From: Sphingobacterium bovistauri
GTDB lineage: Bacteria; Bacteroidota; Bacteroidia; Sphingobacteriales; Sphingobacteriaceae
Reading direction: 5' to 3'
DNA: 64,000 nucleotides
Assembly: GCF_020295405.1 (NCBI RefSeq)
Contig: NZ_JADEYP010000002.1
Location: forward strand, 185,432 to 249,431
The translations under genes and the position numbers were made by a program. Shown here one piece after another: positions 50,474 to 60,490 of this stretch (position 1 is the first letter of the stretch; each line of letters opens with the position of its first letter). Under the pieces are notes generated by a model that worked only from the letters and a program-made list of their open reading frames with translations, was not told where the DNA came from and ran no database searches.

Positions 50474-53400
50474 TTAATAAAGCAACAATCTTAAACTAAA
50501 ACCAAAATATGTATATGTGGTCGCAAAAGTTTGGGAAGTATAAGGTCGGACGGCATTCGAATTGTAAAATAAACGTACATTATAAAATCGGTTTATTGTA
50601 AGATCGAATGAAGGGTTTAACGTCATGTTTTTGTTTCCACCTGTTGTTTCTTCATAATCAACTCCCGTCCTGTGCATAGATATTTTTCTGTCATTTAATG
50701 CCAAGTCAAGACGAAAATTTATATCATTCTTCCAATTTCTATCAGCAAATAGACCAAAGGGTAATTTGGTGTTAAGTTTTCTATAGCCAAAACCTGCGAT
50801 ATATGATTTTTCATCTAAAACCGAGAATTGGCTGTTTTCTAAACTCAAAGCTAAGTCTCGAGATTTCCGATATTCTGCCGTGAAGCTCATTTGGTTATCA
50901 AATCTCAAGTCAAGACCTATTAGGGGCAAAAATCTATCAGTCAAAGTCACTTGGCTGTATTGATGCTTTGGGATAAAATTGTTGTTTCGATCGCGGACAT
51001 ATGGGAATGCTTCTTCTTCTAAGTATCCTGAATTCGAGAAATAATTAGCTACAGTATATTGTGACTGGTAATGATGATTGATATTGATAGCGCGAATAAT
51101 GTCTTCTATGCCTAATAGCTGTGAGAGACCTGAATAATTGAGTCTCCAGTTAGGTAATGGAAATGTCGGTTTGTTAGTTTTACGGAGTGCATAGTCTTTG
51201 TTTAAAAAAGTTTTGAGAAAGGAATTAATCACTACGTCTTGTTGATTTTCATCATATCCATCTGCAAAATATTTTGAATCTAAACCTGATGAATTTGGAT
51301 TGAACTCGCCTAAAATTTCAGAGGCAGATTTCTTATTCTCGATAAATTCTGCGTATAGCTCTTTCAAGTCTTTGAATGAGGTTTTGAAGCTAATTTGGGA
51401 AACTGCGTAGCTCCCTGTCTCGTAGAATGCTTCCGAACTTAAGGATTGATAAGGCAATAAGCTGTTTCGATTATCGATTCTGGAAGCCGTGAAATCCAAA
51501 CGTAGCCCTTTAATAGGTTCTGTATGGGCTATTGCGGAGATGTTTTCAGAATAGGAGTGACTGTAGACATTGTTTTGAATAGTGTCTGTTGCAAGCCAAT
51601 TGTTATCTCTAGCTCTATTCAAAATATCAGTTTGTGAGCCCAGTATAAAATCCCAACCGGGTGCATTTTGGCTAAAACTATAGCCCAACATATTGGAGTT
51701 TGGTAAGTATCCAGGTAAATAAGTTCCTTCAACCTTAGTGTATGCAGCATTAATACTCTTGAATTGCAGAAGGAGGCGTATCAAAAAATCTTTAACACCT
51801 ATGCTATTAGGTCTTGTACCTTCTCTGTAGAATCTAAATTTATTGAATAGGTTGGAGAAGTTCAATGATGGATTAAATTGTATTGTCCGATTATTTTGAA
51901 TGCTATTCCCAATATCAATACTTTCGTTTTTCAATAGGTTCAATGGCTCGCTTTTCCAATTAAATTGACTTCCATAACGAGTAGTAATATTTACCCATTC
52001 CAAATGGGGAATTTTATTTAAGGGTAAAGTATAGGTGAAATTTAGCATATGGTTGTAATCCATATTTCTACCCAATTTCCAAAAATTATTCCATAATGTG
52101 TCTTTTCTTGCTCCATCAACACGCCCATTTGGTTCGTCGATAATAGCGTAATTCGTGGCGTTAAAATCTATTCGTAGCGATTTGGTCAAATCCCAACTTA
52201 TACCGTAGATACGATTTGTATTGAAATTTTTATTGTAATAAGTTGGTAATGCATTATTGCTTGCGTTATCGCGGAATGTATTCTCGTGGTAAATCCGATT
52301 TACTTCCATGCGAAAACTCAAAAGAGAAGGCATAAAATTATAATGTATAGATTTGAATAATCTGTTCTTTTGAAAAGGCTCTTTGAATGTAACAGCTGGA
52401 TTATTAAATGTATAATCTATTGAACCGCGATAATTCTTTTGCAAGGAATAGGAGGTATAGATATCACGATGTTGGTATTCGTTGTAGAGGTAGGAAAGAG
52501 AGACATTTTCAATATTCCAAGGTTTCAAGAGGCTATTCTGCGTGTTGAAAATTTTTCGTGCGTTAATGATGCTGAAATTTTTTCGATGGGTGAAGTCCTG
52601 AATGATACGTAGTAGTGAATCTTTTCCTCTCTGAGAATGATTTATTAAAGATTGCTGTAATAAGATATCTCCTTGATAAGGATTGTATTCTGGTGTCCCT
52701 ATTTGTTTAGAATAACTAAAATACATTGGGATAGAAATGGCATGTTTGGGATGAACAAATTTGCCAAGTTCAGCATTTGCCATTAAGTCAAAGCTAAGAC
52801 GTTCGTTTCTATTTTGTGTGGAAATACGCTGAGAAATATCCCCAAATCCTGCTGACATCTTCGTGCCCGAAACAGAGATATTAGCCAGATCAGCGAGTTT
52901 CACGTGCAACTGCGCCGTCGCTGCCCAGCGACTTTTATTTTCAAAATCAGTAACACGTAATTCGTTAAACCAAAATTCACCATTAATTTCTGTCCCATTA
53001 TCTGCCGAATTATGTGTGTTACTTGATTGTAAGGGATTCTTGATACCCAACATATAAAAACGCACTTTGGAAAGATCGGGAGTACCTTTTATTGTAATTT
53101 TATTTTTCCCATCAACGTATTCGAATACTTGATCTATTGGCCAAGGCTGCCCATTTTTGTAGGCATTATCACGACTTATCTTCGCTTCGCGAAGTGTTTC
53201 TAAACGTACGATAATGTTATTTTCTTCGGGCCATATAATCGGTGCAGATGTACTTCCTGCTGGTGTTATTTTGAGTGGAGCCTCATATTCATAATAGTGT
53301 TCTTTATCGTCTGTGCCAATTCGGATAAAAGCATTGGCATCACCATCTCGAAGGCTTTCCCCTTCAGCATGTACGAAGAAGGCGATATTTCCATAGGGGC

Positions 53401-56400
53401 GTAAATCATAGGAGGCATTTTTGAATGCAGCTCGGCCATAGCCATCTTTCAACTTCTTGATGCTGAGACTTAATGACTGTTCATTTAGCTGCACGTCCAA
53501 ATTATTGTTGCTGTAGTCTATTTGACGATTAATATGTGGCGGTACTACATAAGGAATGGGACTCTTTTTCCCATTTTCTTCAATATTTATGTTTGCTACC
53601 TCCACGCTGGATTGGTCTGTAGGTGGATTCATACCTAAATGTGGATCAGCAATTACCCATTGAGATGTGTTGTCTGGATTATATTTGCGCCAATCACTTT
53701 TTATAAATTGCATTTGCGCAAAGCGTAAGACCGTTGTATCTGCGAAATTTGTTAAGAAAAGTCGAATGAATCGTATAGATTTGAAATCTTGGATATTGCC
53801 GTATTTGTGTTGAAATTCACGAATCGGTATACGTAATTTATACCATTTCACTTCTTTGTTTCTATTCAATACGACAACCTGTGTGCTGTGTTCATCTACA
53901 ACGAAATTCTTTCCTACGACCATATCTTGAGTACGTAATGAAATGCGATATTGGTAATAATTATCGGCTTCATTCATTGTTAAGTCTCGGCTGATATCCT
54001 CTGCATCAGGCAATAATGTTCTGGCAGCATTCTCTACTCCATAGGCTTCCAATGATTGATTTTGTGTCTTCGAATTACCTTCTGATCCATTGATGTATTG
54101 ATAGCGATGTAAAATGCCATCTGTGCTTTTTAAATGATTGCCTCGATAATAGCTGTAATCATCAGAAGCTGGATCTTTGGCGAGTTTTTCAAAAGCGTTT
54201 GGATTTAGTTGAATACGCATTTGGTTTATGAACGGACTGTAGAAGGTCTCTTCATCTGTATTAGAGAGCCCGTCTAGCCCTACATCTTGATTTTTACGAC
54301 TATCGTCGCTGTTTTCAAATACAGTATTGATTGGTTGCAATTTACTTACATTCCCCCAGACTGTTTGATTAAGTTTACTTTTATCTCCATTAGCAGGTAT
54401 AGCGTTTTCGACAGCTTTATGGCCGTCTTTTAGTATATCTTCTGACAAATTACCCAAATTGATATATAAATCTCCACCATCTTTTTCTGGATTGGTGAGT
54501 GCTGGATCCATCAACCATAATTCTAGGTATTCAATATTGTGGCTTTCAAAATCAGGTTGATCCAATTTCTTGAACATCCCACCCCAGCGTTTTTGTGGGT
54601 GGAGTAATCTATCGTCAGTATCCACTGAGGAGGTGCTAAAATTATATGGACCACGTAACATAGGATAAAATGCAAGATCTAATGTGGGTAGGAAAGCGTC
54701 TGTCCCTGTTCGTATTTCTTTGAATGGAAATACCTCTTGTTCTGTAACACGTCTGCTGCGGTGATCGGTCAAGAATTTTGTGTCAATGTTAGGATTTAGA
54801 CTTGATGTCTGATAGAATATTGGATCAATATTGTAAAAGGCGAATTGTGCACGATTGTGACCGTAAGCTAAATCATTTATTAATGCATGCTCTGGAAATA
54901 GCTGCGGTGTACCTGAAATTTGCCAACCTTGTTGATTTTTGATGTTGATATAACTGAAGTTGTTTTCGAAATCATCTAAATAAGCTACTCCATTTTTATC
55001 AATACCTGTCTGAAGTGCTCGAGCATAGCCAGGTTTGGAATAAGCTATTTCTCCGTAAAAATTAATAGTTGATTCCTCATTTGTTTTGATAAATGGAATT
55101 TTATCAATCATCCGAGTTAACCATCTAGAATTGGTTGAATAATTGATGTCTGCTCCAATCATCGTATTTGCAATAGATTCGTGTCCAATTTGAACTTTCT
55201 CGGTATAGGGTCTTTCGCTAAGACGCATAAAAGTGGCACCAAGTTGGAAATTAGGGTTAGCGTAATAGTCTAATCGTCCTCCAATAAAAGTTTTTTGCTG
55301 AGACCCAAAAATTGAACTATCTTCAATGCTAACCTTTATTGTATTGTTACTTAATAGAAAACTTGGGTTGAGAAACCTGAGTGTTCCTGATTCGTAATCA
55401 ATGTTGTAGTCTACACTCTCTTGTAACAAAGTGCCTCCCGCATATACTTTGACCGTGTTTGGTTTCAAATCAAAAATCCCCAATGTAAATTCTTCGCTCG
55501 AATTGGATTGAACAGTACCTTGAAGATAGTATCTGTCTTTGTTGCTGTATTTCTGTTTAGCCTCAATTTGTTGCAGGGTATACAATTCGTGAAAAGTATA
55601 TTTATCTTTTAAATCCTGTTCGGCGTTTGTAAATAGGGCATCCATATCTTTTCCAAACGGTTCTATTACAGGGAAAATCAATTTACCTTTTGTATTGTCA
55701 ATGGTAATACCTTCTATAAAATCTAATAATCCGTCAGCACCAGACGCCTTATTTTGTGCTAAACGGTCTAGCCCCGTAAGTTGTAGCCAAGACTTACTTT
55801 TCGTGTTAGCGCCTTCAAAGAGGATAGGGTTTTGGATAGCTGTTTTGGAATCCGTCCGGACGATCTGTAGATTAACATCATGCTCATCTATATTGTTGCC
55901 ACCAATTGAATAGATGTTTTTCATCATTAAATCCCAGGTTGGAAGTTGTGTGGACAGAATTTCATTTTTTAGTAATTTGGTGTAAAGCATCCTAGGGTTA
56001 TTAGCATCAAAAGGTATATCGGTTGATAGGTCACCAACTTGATATTCAATTCCATTAGCTGAAAATCGATATGAAAGTGCTAATACTTGATCTTGGTTTA
56101 GCGGGAAATTTAAAGATATATAACCTAATTTTCTGTTCACACTATAATCTTGCCCTTCAACTAATTTTTGAGCAGCATTTAATTTTGCATAGTTATCTGC
56201 TCCTCCAGAAGTAGCGAAGAACGATTGTAAAAAGCTACTGTTTGGATTTCGTGCGTTATCACCTAATTGTATTAATAGGTTATTTGAAATTTCAAGTTGT
56301 GAATTATTGAGTGAGCCTGTATTTGGATAGTTGCTTGCGGAATTACCTACAATATTTGGATTGAAAGTGTTTTTCTCCGCCAAATCTATTAAGGCTAGTA

Positions 56401-57436
56401 TATCACGCGAACTTTCTGTTTTATTTGATCGATTACTTACCCATAATTCAATGGCTGTAATTTGAATTGGAGAATTGATAAAAGAAGCATTTTGGAGGCT
56501 TTTATTATAGTTTTCTCTAAAATAATGTGCTATGAAATAGTGTTGATTTGCTTCGTAATTACTTAATGGAATATTGATATCTCGTTGGGCTTTTCCGTTG
56601 GTAATAATTATTTCGTGATTGTCAGAGCGTTTTTGAGATAATACACCTGTGAAGTTCAATTTTCCAACTTGCAATTGAGTTTTTACACCGAACAAATCTT
56701 CCGAGCTTCCCAGTAATTGAGAACGTGTCATGAAGTTTACATTCCCTATTTCTAACCGTTGTAAAATATCATCTGGCTTTCCAACATAATCAAATTTGAT
56801 TTGATTTTCGAAATCAAACTCTGCATCTGAGCTAAAATTAACCAATACTTGCCCTCTTTCCCCAATTTTACCTATCAAGTTTAGATTAAAATTTTGATCA
56901 AAATCCATTCCCCATAGCTTTCGATGTCGTTCCGCCAATAATGGGTTTTCGTTTATATTTCGTTGTGCCATTATCGATAAGTCAACGCTGCCCTTTGGTG
57001 TGATTTCTATTTTATTACCACCGAATATTTTGTCGAATAGGGGACTGTTGATTTCTAATGGTTTTATCAATTGAGTTGTGTTCGCTATTGAAGTATTAGG
57101 GGTTGGATGGTGATTCCAATTTTTTTTGACAGAAATTTTTGATGTTATCGAATTGAACTCTAATCGATTTAGATAAGATGTTTTTCCAAATTGAGTTGTT
57201 TGAATGGAAAATAAATTTGTTTGTGGGTTATATGTGTAGATTAGTTTAGAATAATCAATAGGTTTCTTTGATTTAAGAAATGAATTAAAGTTTAATATTT
57301 TAAAAGCCGTTGAATAATTTACGAACCGTAGAGAATCTCCTAAAGACAAAAAAGTTTGAGCGTTGCTATGCCTCGTTAGCAACAATAGAAATAGAAAAAT
57401 GAATAAGAATCTCAGATTCGTCAAGGTTAGTGCCAA
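50474..57436 (-). CDS. sprA: Type IX secretion translocon / gliding protein SprA (Sov)
   Basis: A 2320-residue outer-membrane protein with a signal peptide (1-26, cleavage after SNA). SprA of Flavobacterium johnsoniae (about 2400 residues) forms a 36-strand barrel, the protein-conducting channel of the type IX secretion system. Typical features seen are the early NPLLAERHRKLWGMDFDQNFNLNLIGKIGERGQ block (residues 158-190, in parts), KIEFDYVG-like KFDYVGKPDDILQRLEIGNVN, long plug and cap regions with LRVTDFENKSRWAAT, and a long series of amphipathic strands ending TTYTYFGFSLRLLLY. It is the largest gene here. ruvA and maeB lie upstream on the same strand, an order shared by many Bacteroidota. 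Confidence 0.95.
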   Translation of the reverse strand: MALTLTNLRFLFIFLFLLLLTRHSNAQTFLSLGDSLRFVNYSTAFKILNFNSFLKSKKPIDYSKLIYTYNPQTNLFSIQTTQFGKTSYLNRLEFNSITSKISVKKNWNHHPTPNTSIANTTQLIKPLEINSPLFDKIFGGNKIEITPKGSVDLSIMAQRNINENPLLAERHRKLWGMDFDQNFNLNLIGKIGERGQVLVNFSSDAEFDFENQIKFDYVGKPDDILQRLEIGNVNFMTRSQLLGSSEDLFGVKTQLQVGKLNFTGVLSQKRSDNHEIIITNGKAQRDINIPLSNYEANQHYFIAHYFRENYNKSLQNASFINSPIQITAIELWVSNRSNKTESSRDILALIDLAEKNTFNPNIVGNSASNYPNTGSLNNSQLEISNNLLIQLGDNARNPNSSFLQSFFATSGGADNYAKLNAAQKLVEGQDYSVNRKLGYISLNFPLNQDQVLALSYRFSANGIEYQVGDLSTDIPFDANNPRMLYTKLLKNEILSTQLPTWDLMMKNIYSIGGNNIDEHDVNLQIVRTDSKTAIQNPILFEGANTKSKSWLQLTGLDRLAQNKASGADGLLDFIEGITIDNTKGKLIFPVIEPFGKDMDALFTNAEQDLKDKYTFHELYTLQQIEAKQKYSNKDRYYLQGTVQSNSSEEFTLGIFDLKPNTVKVYAGGTLLQESVDYNIDYESGTLRFLNPSFLLSNNTIKVSIEDSSIFGSQQKTFIGGRLDYYANPNFQLGATFMRLSERPYTEKVQIGHESIANTMIGADINYSTNSRWLTRMIDKIPFIKTNEESTINFYGEIAYSKPGYARALQTGIDKNGVAYLDDFENNFSYINIKNQQGWQISGTPQLFPEHALINDLAYGHNRAQFAFYNIDPIFYQTSSLNPNIDTKFLTDHRSRRVTEQEVFPFKEIRTGTDAFLPTLDLAFYPMLRGPYNFSTSSVDTDDRLLHPQKRWGGMFKKLDQPDFESHNIEYLELWLMDPALTNPEKDGGDLYINLGNLSEDILKDGHKAVENAIPANGDKSKLNQTVWGNVSKLQPINTVFENSDDSRKNQDVGLDGLSNTDEETFYSPFINQMRIQLNPNAFEKLAKDPASDDYSYYRGNHLKSTDGILHRYQYINGSEGNSKTQNQSLEAYGVENAARTLLPDAEDISRDLTMNEADNYYQYRISLRTQDMVVGKNFVVDEHSTQVVVLNRNKEVKWYKLRIPIREFQHKYGNIQDFKSIRFIRLFLTNFADTTVLRFAQMQFIKSDWRKYNPDNTSQWVIADPHLGMNPPTDQSSVEVANINIEENGKKSPIPYVVPPHINRQIDYSNNNLDVQLNEQSLSLSIKKLKDGYGRAAFKNASYDLRPYGNIAFFVHAEGESLRDGDANAFIRIGTDDKEHYYEYEAPLKITPAGSTSAPIIWPEENNIIVRLETLREAKISRDNAYKNGQPWPIDQVFEYVDGKNKITIKGTPDLSKVRFYMLGIKNPLQSSNTHNSADNGTEINGEFWFNELRVTDFENKSRWAATAQLHVKLADLANISVSGTKMSAGFGDISQRISTQNRNERLSFDLMANAELGKFVHPKHAISIPMYFSYSKQIGTPEYNPYQGDILLQQSLINHSQRGKDSLLRIIQDFTHRKNFSIINARKIFNTQNSLLKPWNIENVSLSYLYNEYQHRDIYTSYSLQKNYRGSIDYTFNNPAVTFKEPFQKNRLFKSIHYNFMPSLLSFRMEVNRIYHENTFRDNASNNALPTYYNKNFNTNRIYGISWDLTKSLRIDFNATNYAIIDEPNGRVDGARKDTLWNNFWKLGRNMDYNHMLNFTYTLPLNKIPHLEWVNITTRYGSQFNWKSEPLNLLKNESIDIGNSIQNNRTIQFNPSLNFSNLFNKFRFYREGTRPNSIGVKDFLIRLLLQFKSINAAYTKVEGTYLPGYLPNSNMLGYSFSQNAPGWDFILGSQTDILNRARDNNWLATDTIQNNVYSHSYSENISAIAHTEPIKGLRLDFTASRIDNRNSLLPYQSLSSEAFYETGSYAVSQISFKTSFKDLKELYAEFIENKKSASEILGEFNPNSSGLDSKYFADGYDENQQDVVINSFLKTFLNKDYALRKTNKPTFPLPNWRLNYSGLSQLLGIEDIIRAININHHYQSQYTVANYFSNSGYLEEEAFPYVRDRNNNFIPKHQYSQVTLTDRFLPLIGLDLRFDNQMSFTAEYRKSRDLALSLENSQFSVLDEKSYIAGFGYRKLNTKLPFGLFADRNWKNDINFRLDLALNDRKISMHRTGVDYEETTGGNKNMTLNPSFDLTINRFYNVRLFYNSNAVRPYTSQTFATTYTYFGFSLRLLLY

Positions 57437-57497
57437 TTAAGGACTTTTATAATTGATTTATTCAATTATAAGTATACGATTTCTTTTAAGAAATAAC

Positions 57498-57525
57498 AAA
57501 GCCGCTTAAAAGATTAAGCGGCTTT
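57498..57525 (-). terminator. Hairpin between ruvA and sprA
   Basis: Twelve-base arms (AAAGCCGCTTAA and its complement) with a four-base loop, 30 bases past the ruvA stop. The following T run is weak, so some read-through into sprA is possible. Confidence 0.65.
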
Positions 57526-57554
57526 ATGTAGTTGTTCGTTGAGTTGTAAAATTC

Positions 57555-58139
57555 TTATAATTTTTTTAGCGCAAGTTTTATTATTTGCTCTACGGTAAGG
57601 CTTTCATTGGTCTGAACAATAGAGGCTAGTACTTTTTCCACTTGATTTTTAGCAAAACCTAGCATAACTAATGCAGATAAAGCTTCTTCTGGAACAGACT
57701 GTTTTGCAATAGGTAATGGTAAGAGCGCATCATCACCTTGTTTCTTGAGTTTATCTTGCAGTTCTAGGATAACACGTTGCGCAGTTTTTGGGCCAATTCC
57801 TTTGATTTTTTGAATCATAGCGACCTGACCATTTACTATTGCAGATTGAATTTCTTCTGGCGTAGCCGATGAAAGCATCATTCTACCAGTATTTGGTCCA
57901 ATACCTGAGACAGAAATCAAATGATTGAAAAGATGACGCTCTCCTTCGGATGAAAAGCCAAACAGCGTTTGTGAATCTTCTCTAACTTGAAAAGAAACAA
58001 ACAATTTGCAGTTTTCTTGATCTTTAATCTGAGAATATGTCGTCAAAGAAATATGAATATGATAGCCAATACCACCTACCTCAAGAATAACATGAGTAGG
58101 GGCTTTAAATACCAATTTGCCGTTAAAATAATCGTACAT
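57555..58139 (-). CDS. ruvA: Holliday junction branch migration protein RuvA
   Basis: Tetrameric protein that binds Holliday junctions and loads RuvB for branch migration. N-terminal OB fold (1-62), two helix-hairpin-helix motifs (VSGIGPNTGRMML near 76-88 and IKGIGPKTAQRVILEL near 111-126), then a flexible linker and the C-terminal RuvB-binding domain (about 145-194; EEALSALVMLGFAKNQVEKVL). Normal length. It starts three bases after the maeB stop, so the two are co-transcribed. Confidence 0.96.
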   Translation of the reverse strand: MYDYFNGKLVFKAPTHVILEVGGIGYHIHISLTTYSQIKDQENCKLFVSFQVREDSQTLFGFSSEGERHLFNHLISVSGIGPNTGRMMLSSATPEEIQSAIVNGQVAMIQKIKGIGPKTAQRVILELQDKLKKQGDDALLPLPIAKQSVPEEALSALVMLGFAKNQVEKVLASIVQTNESLTVEQIIKLALKKL

Positions 58140-58142
58140 ATT

Positions 58143-60416
58143 TTATTGTTTCTCGTGTGATTGTGCGTCTACTACTGCTATAGTTACCATGTTGACGATT
58201 TCACGAACAGAACTATCCAATTGTAATACGTGAACAGGTTTATTCATTCCCAATAAAATTGGACCTACAGCTTCTGCATTACCGACTTCTTGCAACATTT
58301 TGTAAGCAATGTTCCCTGACTCAAGATTTGGGAAAATCAGTGTATTTGCAGCTTCACCGTTTAATGTGCTAAAAGGAAAGTTTGATTTTAACAAATCACT
58401 GTTCAACGCAAAATTTGCTTGCAATTCACCATCTACGACTAAGTCTTTATGGTTTTGGTGTAATAATTTTACAGCTTCACGTACTTTGACAGAAGTTGGA
58501 CCGTCATTAGAACCAAAATTTGAATATGATAATAAAGCCACACGTGGTTTCACATTGAAACGACGAACTGTCTTTTCTATTAATACAGTGATATCTGCTA
58601 ATTCTTCAGCTGTTGGATTTTCATTCACGGTAGTGTCACCAAAGAATAAAGGTCCTTTTTCAGAAAGCATCATATACATACCTGCAATACGGCTACCTGG
58701 TTTTGCGCCAATAACTTGCAAAGCAGGTTTAATCGTAGAAGCATAATTACGTGTCAGACCTGAAATTAAAGTATCTGCATCTCCAAATTCAACCATACTC
58801 GCTGCATAATAGTTGCGGTTGGTGATTAATTGTGTCGCATCAAATTTTGATAAGCCTCTACGTTGGCGTTTTTTATACAAATTATCAACATATTCACCAA
58901 AGCGTGCTGTGTTTGCTTCTTCACGAGGATCAATGATATTAACATTGTCTAATTCAAATGCATATTCTTCGATTAGGTTTTTAATTTTTTCTTTGTTACC
59001 TAATAGAATTGGGATAGCAATACCCTCTTCTTTTACGATTTGAGCTGCACGAAGTGTTTTGTAGTTATCAGCTTCTGCAAAAACAACACGTTTAGGATTG
59101 TTTTTGGCTACAGCTGAAAGATTACGCATAATGCCATCATCTTTTCCAAGACGCTTACGCAATTCTTCTTTGTAGAGATCCCAGTTGTCAATAGTCTTGC
59201 GGGCAATTCCAGATGCTATAGCTGCTTTAGCGACAGCTATAGATACCTCAGTTATCAAACGAGGGTCAGTAGGTTTTGGGATAACATAATCTGTTCCAAA
59301 ACGTAAATTACTAGTGTTATACGCTTGGTTTACTTCTTCAGGAACGGGTTCTTTGGCTAATTCAGCAATAGCGCGTACGGCAGCAATCTTCATTTCTTCA
59401 TTGATTGCAGTAGCACGTACATCTAAAGCTCCACGGAATATATAAGGGAATCCCAATACATTATTCACTTGATTTGGATAGTCAGAACGTCCCGTGCCCA
59501 TGATGATGTCATCGCGTGTAGCAACTGCAAGATCATAAGCAATCTCTGGATTTGGATTAGCCATAGCCAATACAATTGGTTTTGACGCCATAGTATTCAA
59601 CATTTCTGCTGATAACACATCTGCAGCAGATAGGCCAATGAAAACATCTGCACCATTAACGGCATCCGCCAAAGTGTTAATATCTCGCTCTGTTGCCCAT
59701 TCTGCTTTAGTTACATCTAAGTTTTCTCTGTCTTTACGAATAACTCCTTTGCTATCCAACATCACGATGTTTTCTTTGCGTGCACCTACCGCTACATACA
59801 TAGCAGTACACGAAATAGCAGCTGCACCAGCACCGTTTACTACGATTTTGACATCAGCAATATTTTTTTCTTGCAACTCGCATGAATTAATCAAAGCGGC
59901 GCCAGAGATAATTGCTGTACCGTGTTGATCATCATGCATTACAGGAATATTCATTTCAGCTTTCAGGCGTCTTTCAATTTCAAAACATTCTGGAGCCTTA
60001 ATATCTTCTAAGTTGATACCTCCAAAAGTAGGTTCCATTGCTTTCACGATGTTGACAAATTCGTCCACATTTTTTGTGTCAAGCTCGATGTCAAAAACAT
60101 CAATGTCCGCAAAAATCTTAAATAAAAGACCTTTACCCTCCATTACAGGTTTGCCAGCCTGTGCTCCGATATCTCCTAAACCAAGAACTGCTGTACCATT
60201 ACTAATTACGGCAACAAGGTTTCCTTTGGCGGTATATTTATATGCATCTTCTGGGTTTTCAGCGATAGCCAAACATGGCTCTGCGACACCAGGAGAATAT
60301 GCTAATGATAAATCTCTTTGTGAGTTATAAGGTTTTGTTGGAACGACTGCAATTTTCCCAGGACGACCCATTGCATGATAATTTAGGGCATCCTTTTTTC
60401 TGTTAATATTGCTCAT
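58143..60416 (-). CDS. maeB: NADP-dependent malic enzyme with phosphotransacetylase-like domain
   Basis: Oxidatively decarboxylates malate to pyruvate, making NADPH. Residues 1-420 are the malic enzyme (DLSLAYSPGVAEPCLAI, GLGDIGAQAGKPVMEGKG, catalytic Lys in EDIKAPECFEIE and the NAD(P) site VVNGAGAAAISC); residues 430-757 are the PTA-like domain that in MaeB senses acetyl-CoA and usually lacks PTA activity. The 757-residue length is typical. TACATTTG lies 31 bases before the ATG. First gene of the maeB-ruvA-(sprA) block. Confidence 0.96.
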   Translation of the reverse strand: MSNINRKKDALNYHAMGRPGKIAVVPTKPYNSQRDLSLAYSPGVAEPCLAIAENPEDAYKYTAKGNLVAVISNGTAVLGLGDIGAQAGKPVMEGKGLLFKIFADIDVFDIELDTKNVDEFVNIVKAMEPTFGGINLEDIKAPECFEIERRLKAEMNIPVMHDDQHGTAIISGAALINSCELQEKNIADVKIVVNGAGAAAISCTAMYVAVGARKENIVMLDSKGVIRKDRENLDVTKAEWATERDINTLADAVNGADVFIGLSAADVLSAEMLNTMASKPIVLAMANPNPEIAYDLAVATRDDIIMGTGRSDYPNQVNNVLGFPYIFRGALDVRATAINEEMKIAAVRAIAELAKEPVPEEVNQAYNTSNLRFGTDYVIPKPTDPRLITEVSIAVAKAAIASGIARKTIDNWDLYKEELRKRLGKDDGIMRNLSAVAKNNPKRVVFAEADNYKTLRAAQIVKEEGIAIPILLGNKEKIKNLIEEYAFELDNVNIIDPREEANTARFGEYVDNLYKKRQRRGLSKFDATQLITNRNYYAASMVEFGDADTLISGLTRNYASTIKPALQVIGAKPGSRIAGMYMMLSEKGPLFFGDTTVNENPTAEELADITVLIEKTVRRFNVKPRVALLSYSNFGSNDGPTSVKVREAVKLLHQNHKDLVVDGELQANFALNSDLLKSNFPFSTLNGEAANTLIFPNLESGNIAYKMLQEVGNAEAVGPILLGMNKPVHVLQLDSSVREIVNMVTIAVVDAQSHEKQ

Positions 60417-60446
60417 AATTGTTTTTTTCGTAATCTACTTAATCTA

Positions 60447-60454
60447 CAAATGTA
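60447..60454 (-). promoter_or_regulatory. Putative -7 box for maeB-ruvA
   Basis: Minus-strand TACATTTG, an exact TAnnTTTG match, with the maeB ATG 30 bases downstream. The box sequence and its distance to the start are nearly the same as at the ABC exporter gene. Confidence 0.5.
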
Positions 60455-60490
60455 TTATTATATTATAATAAGGACGAATATTCTCATTTA

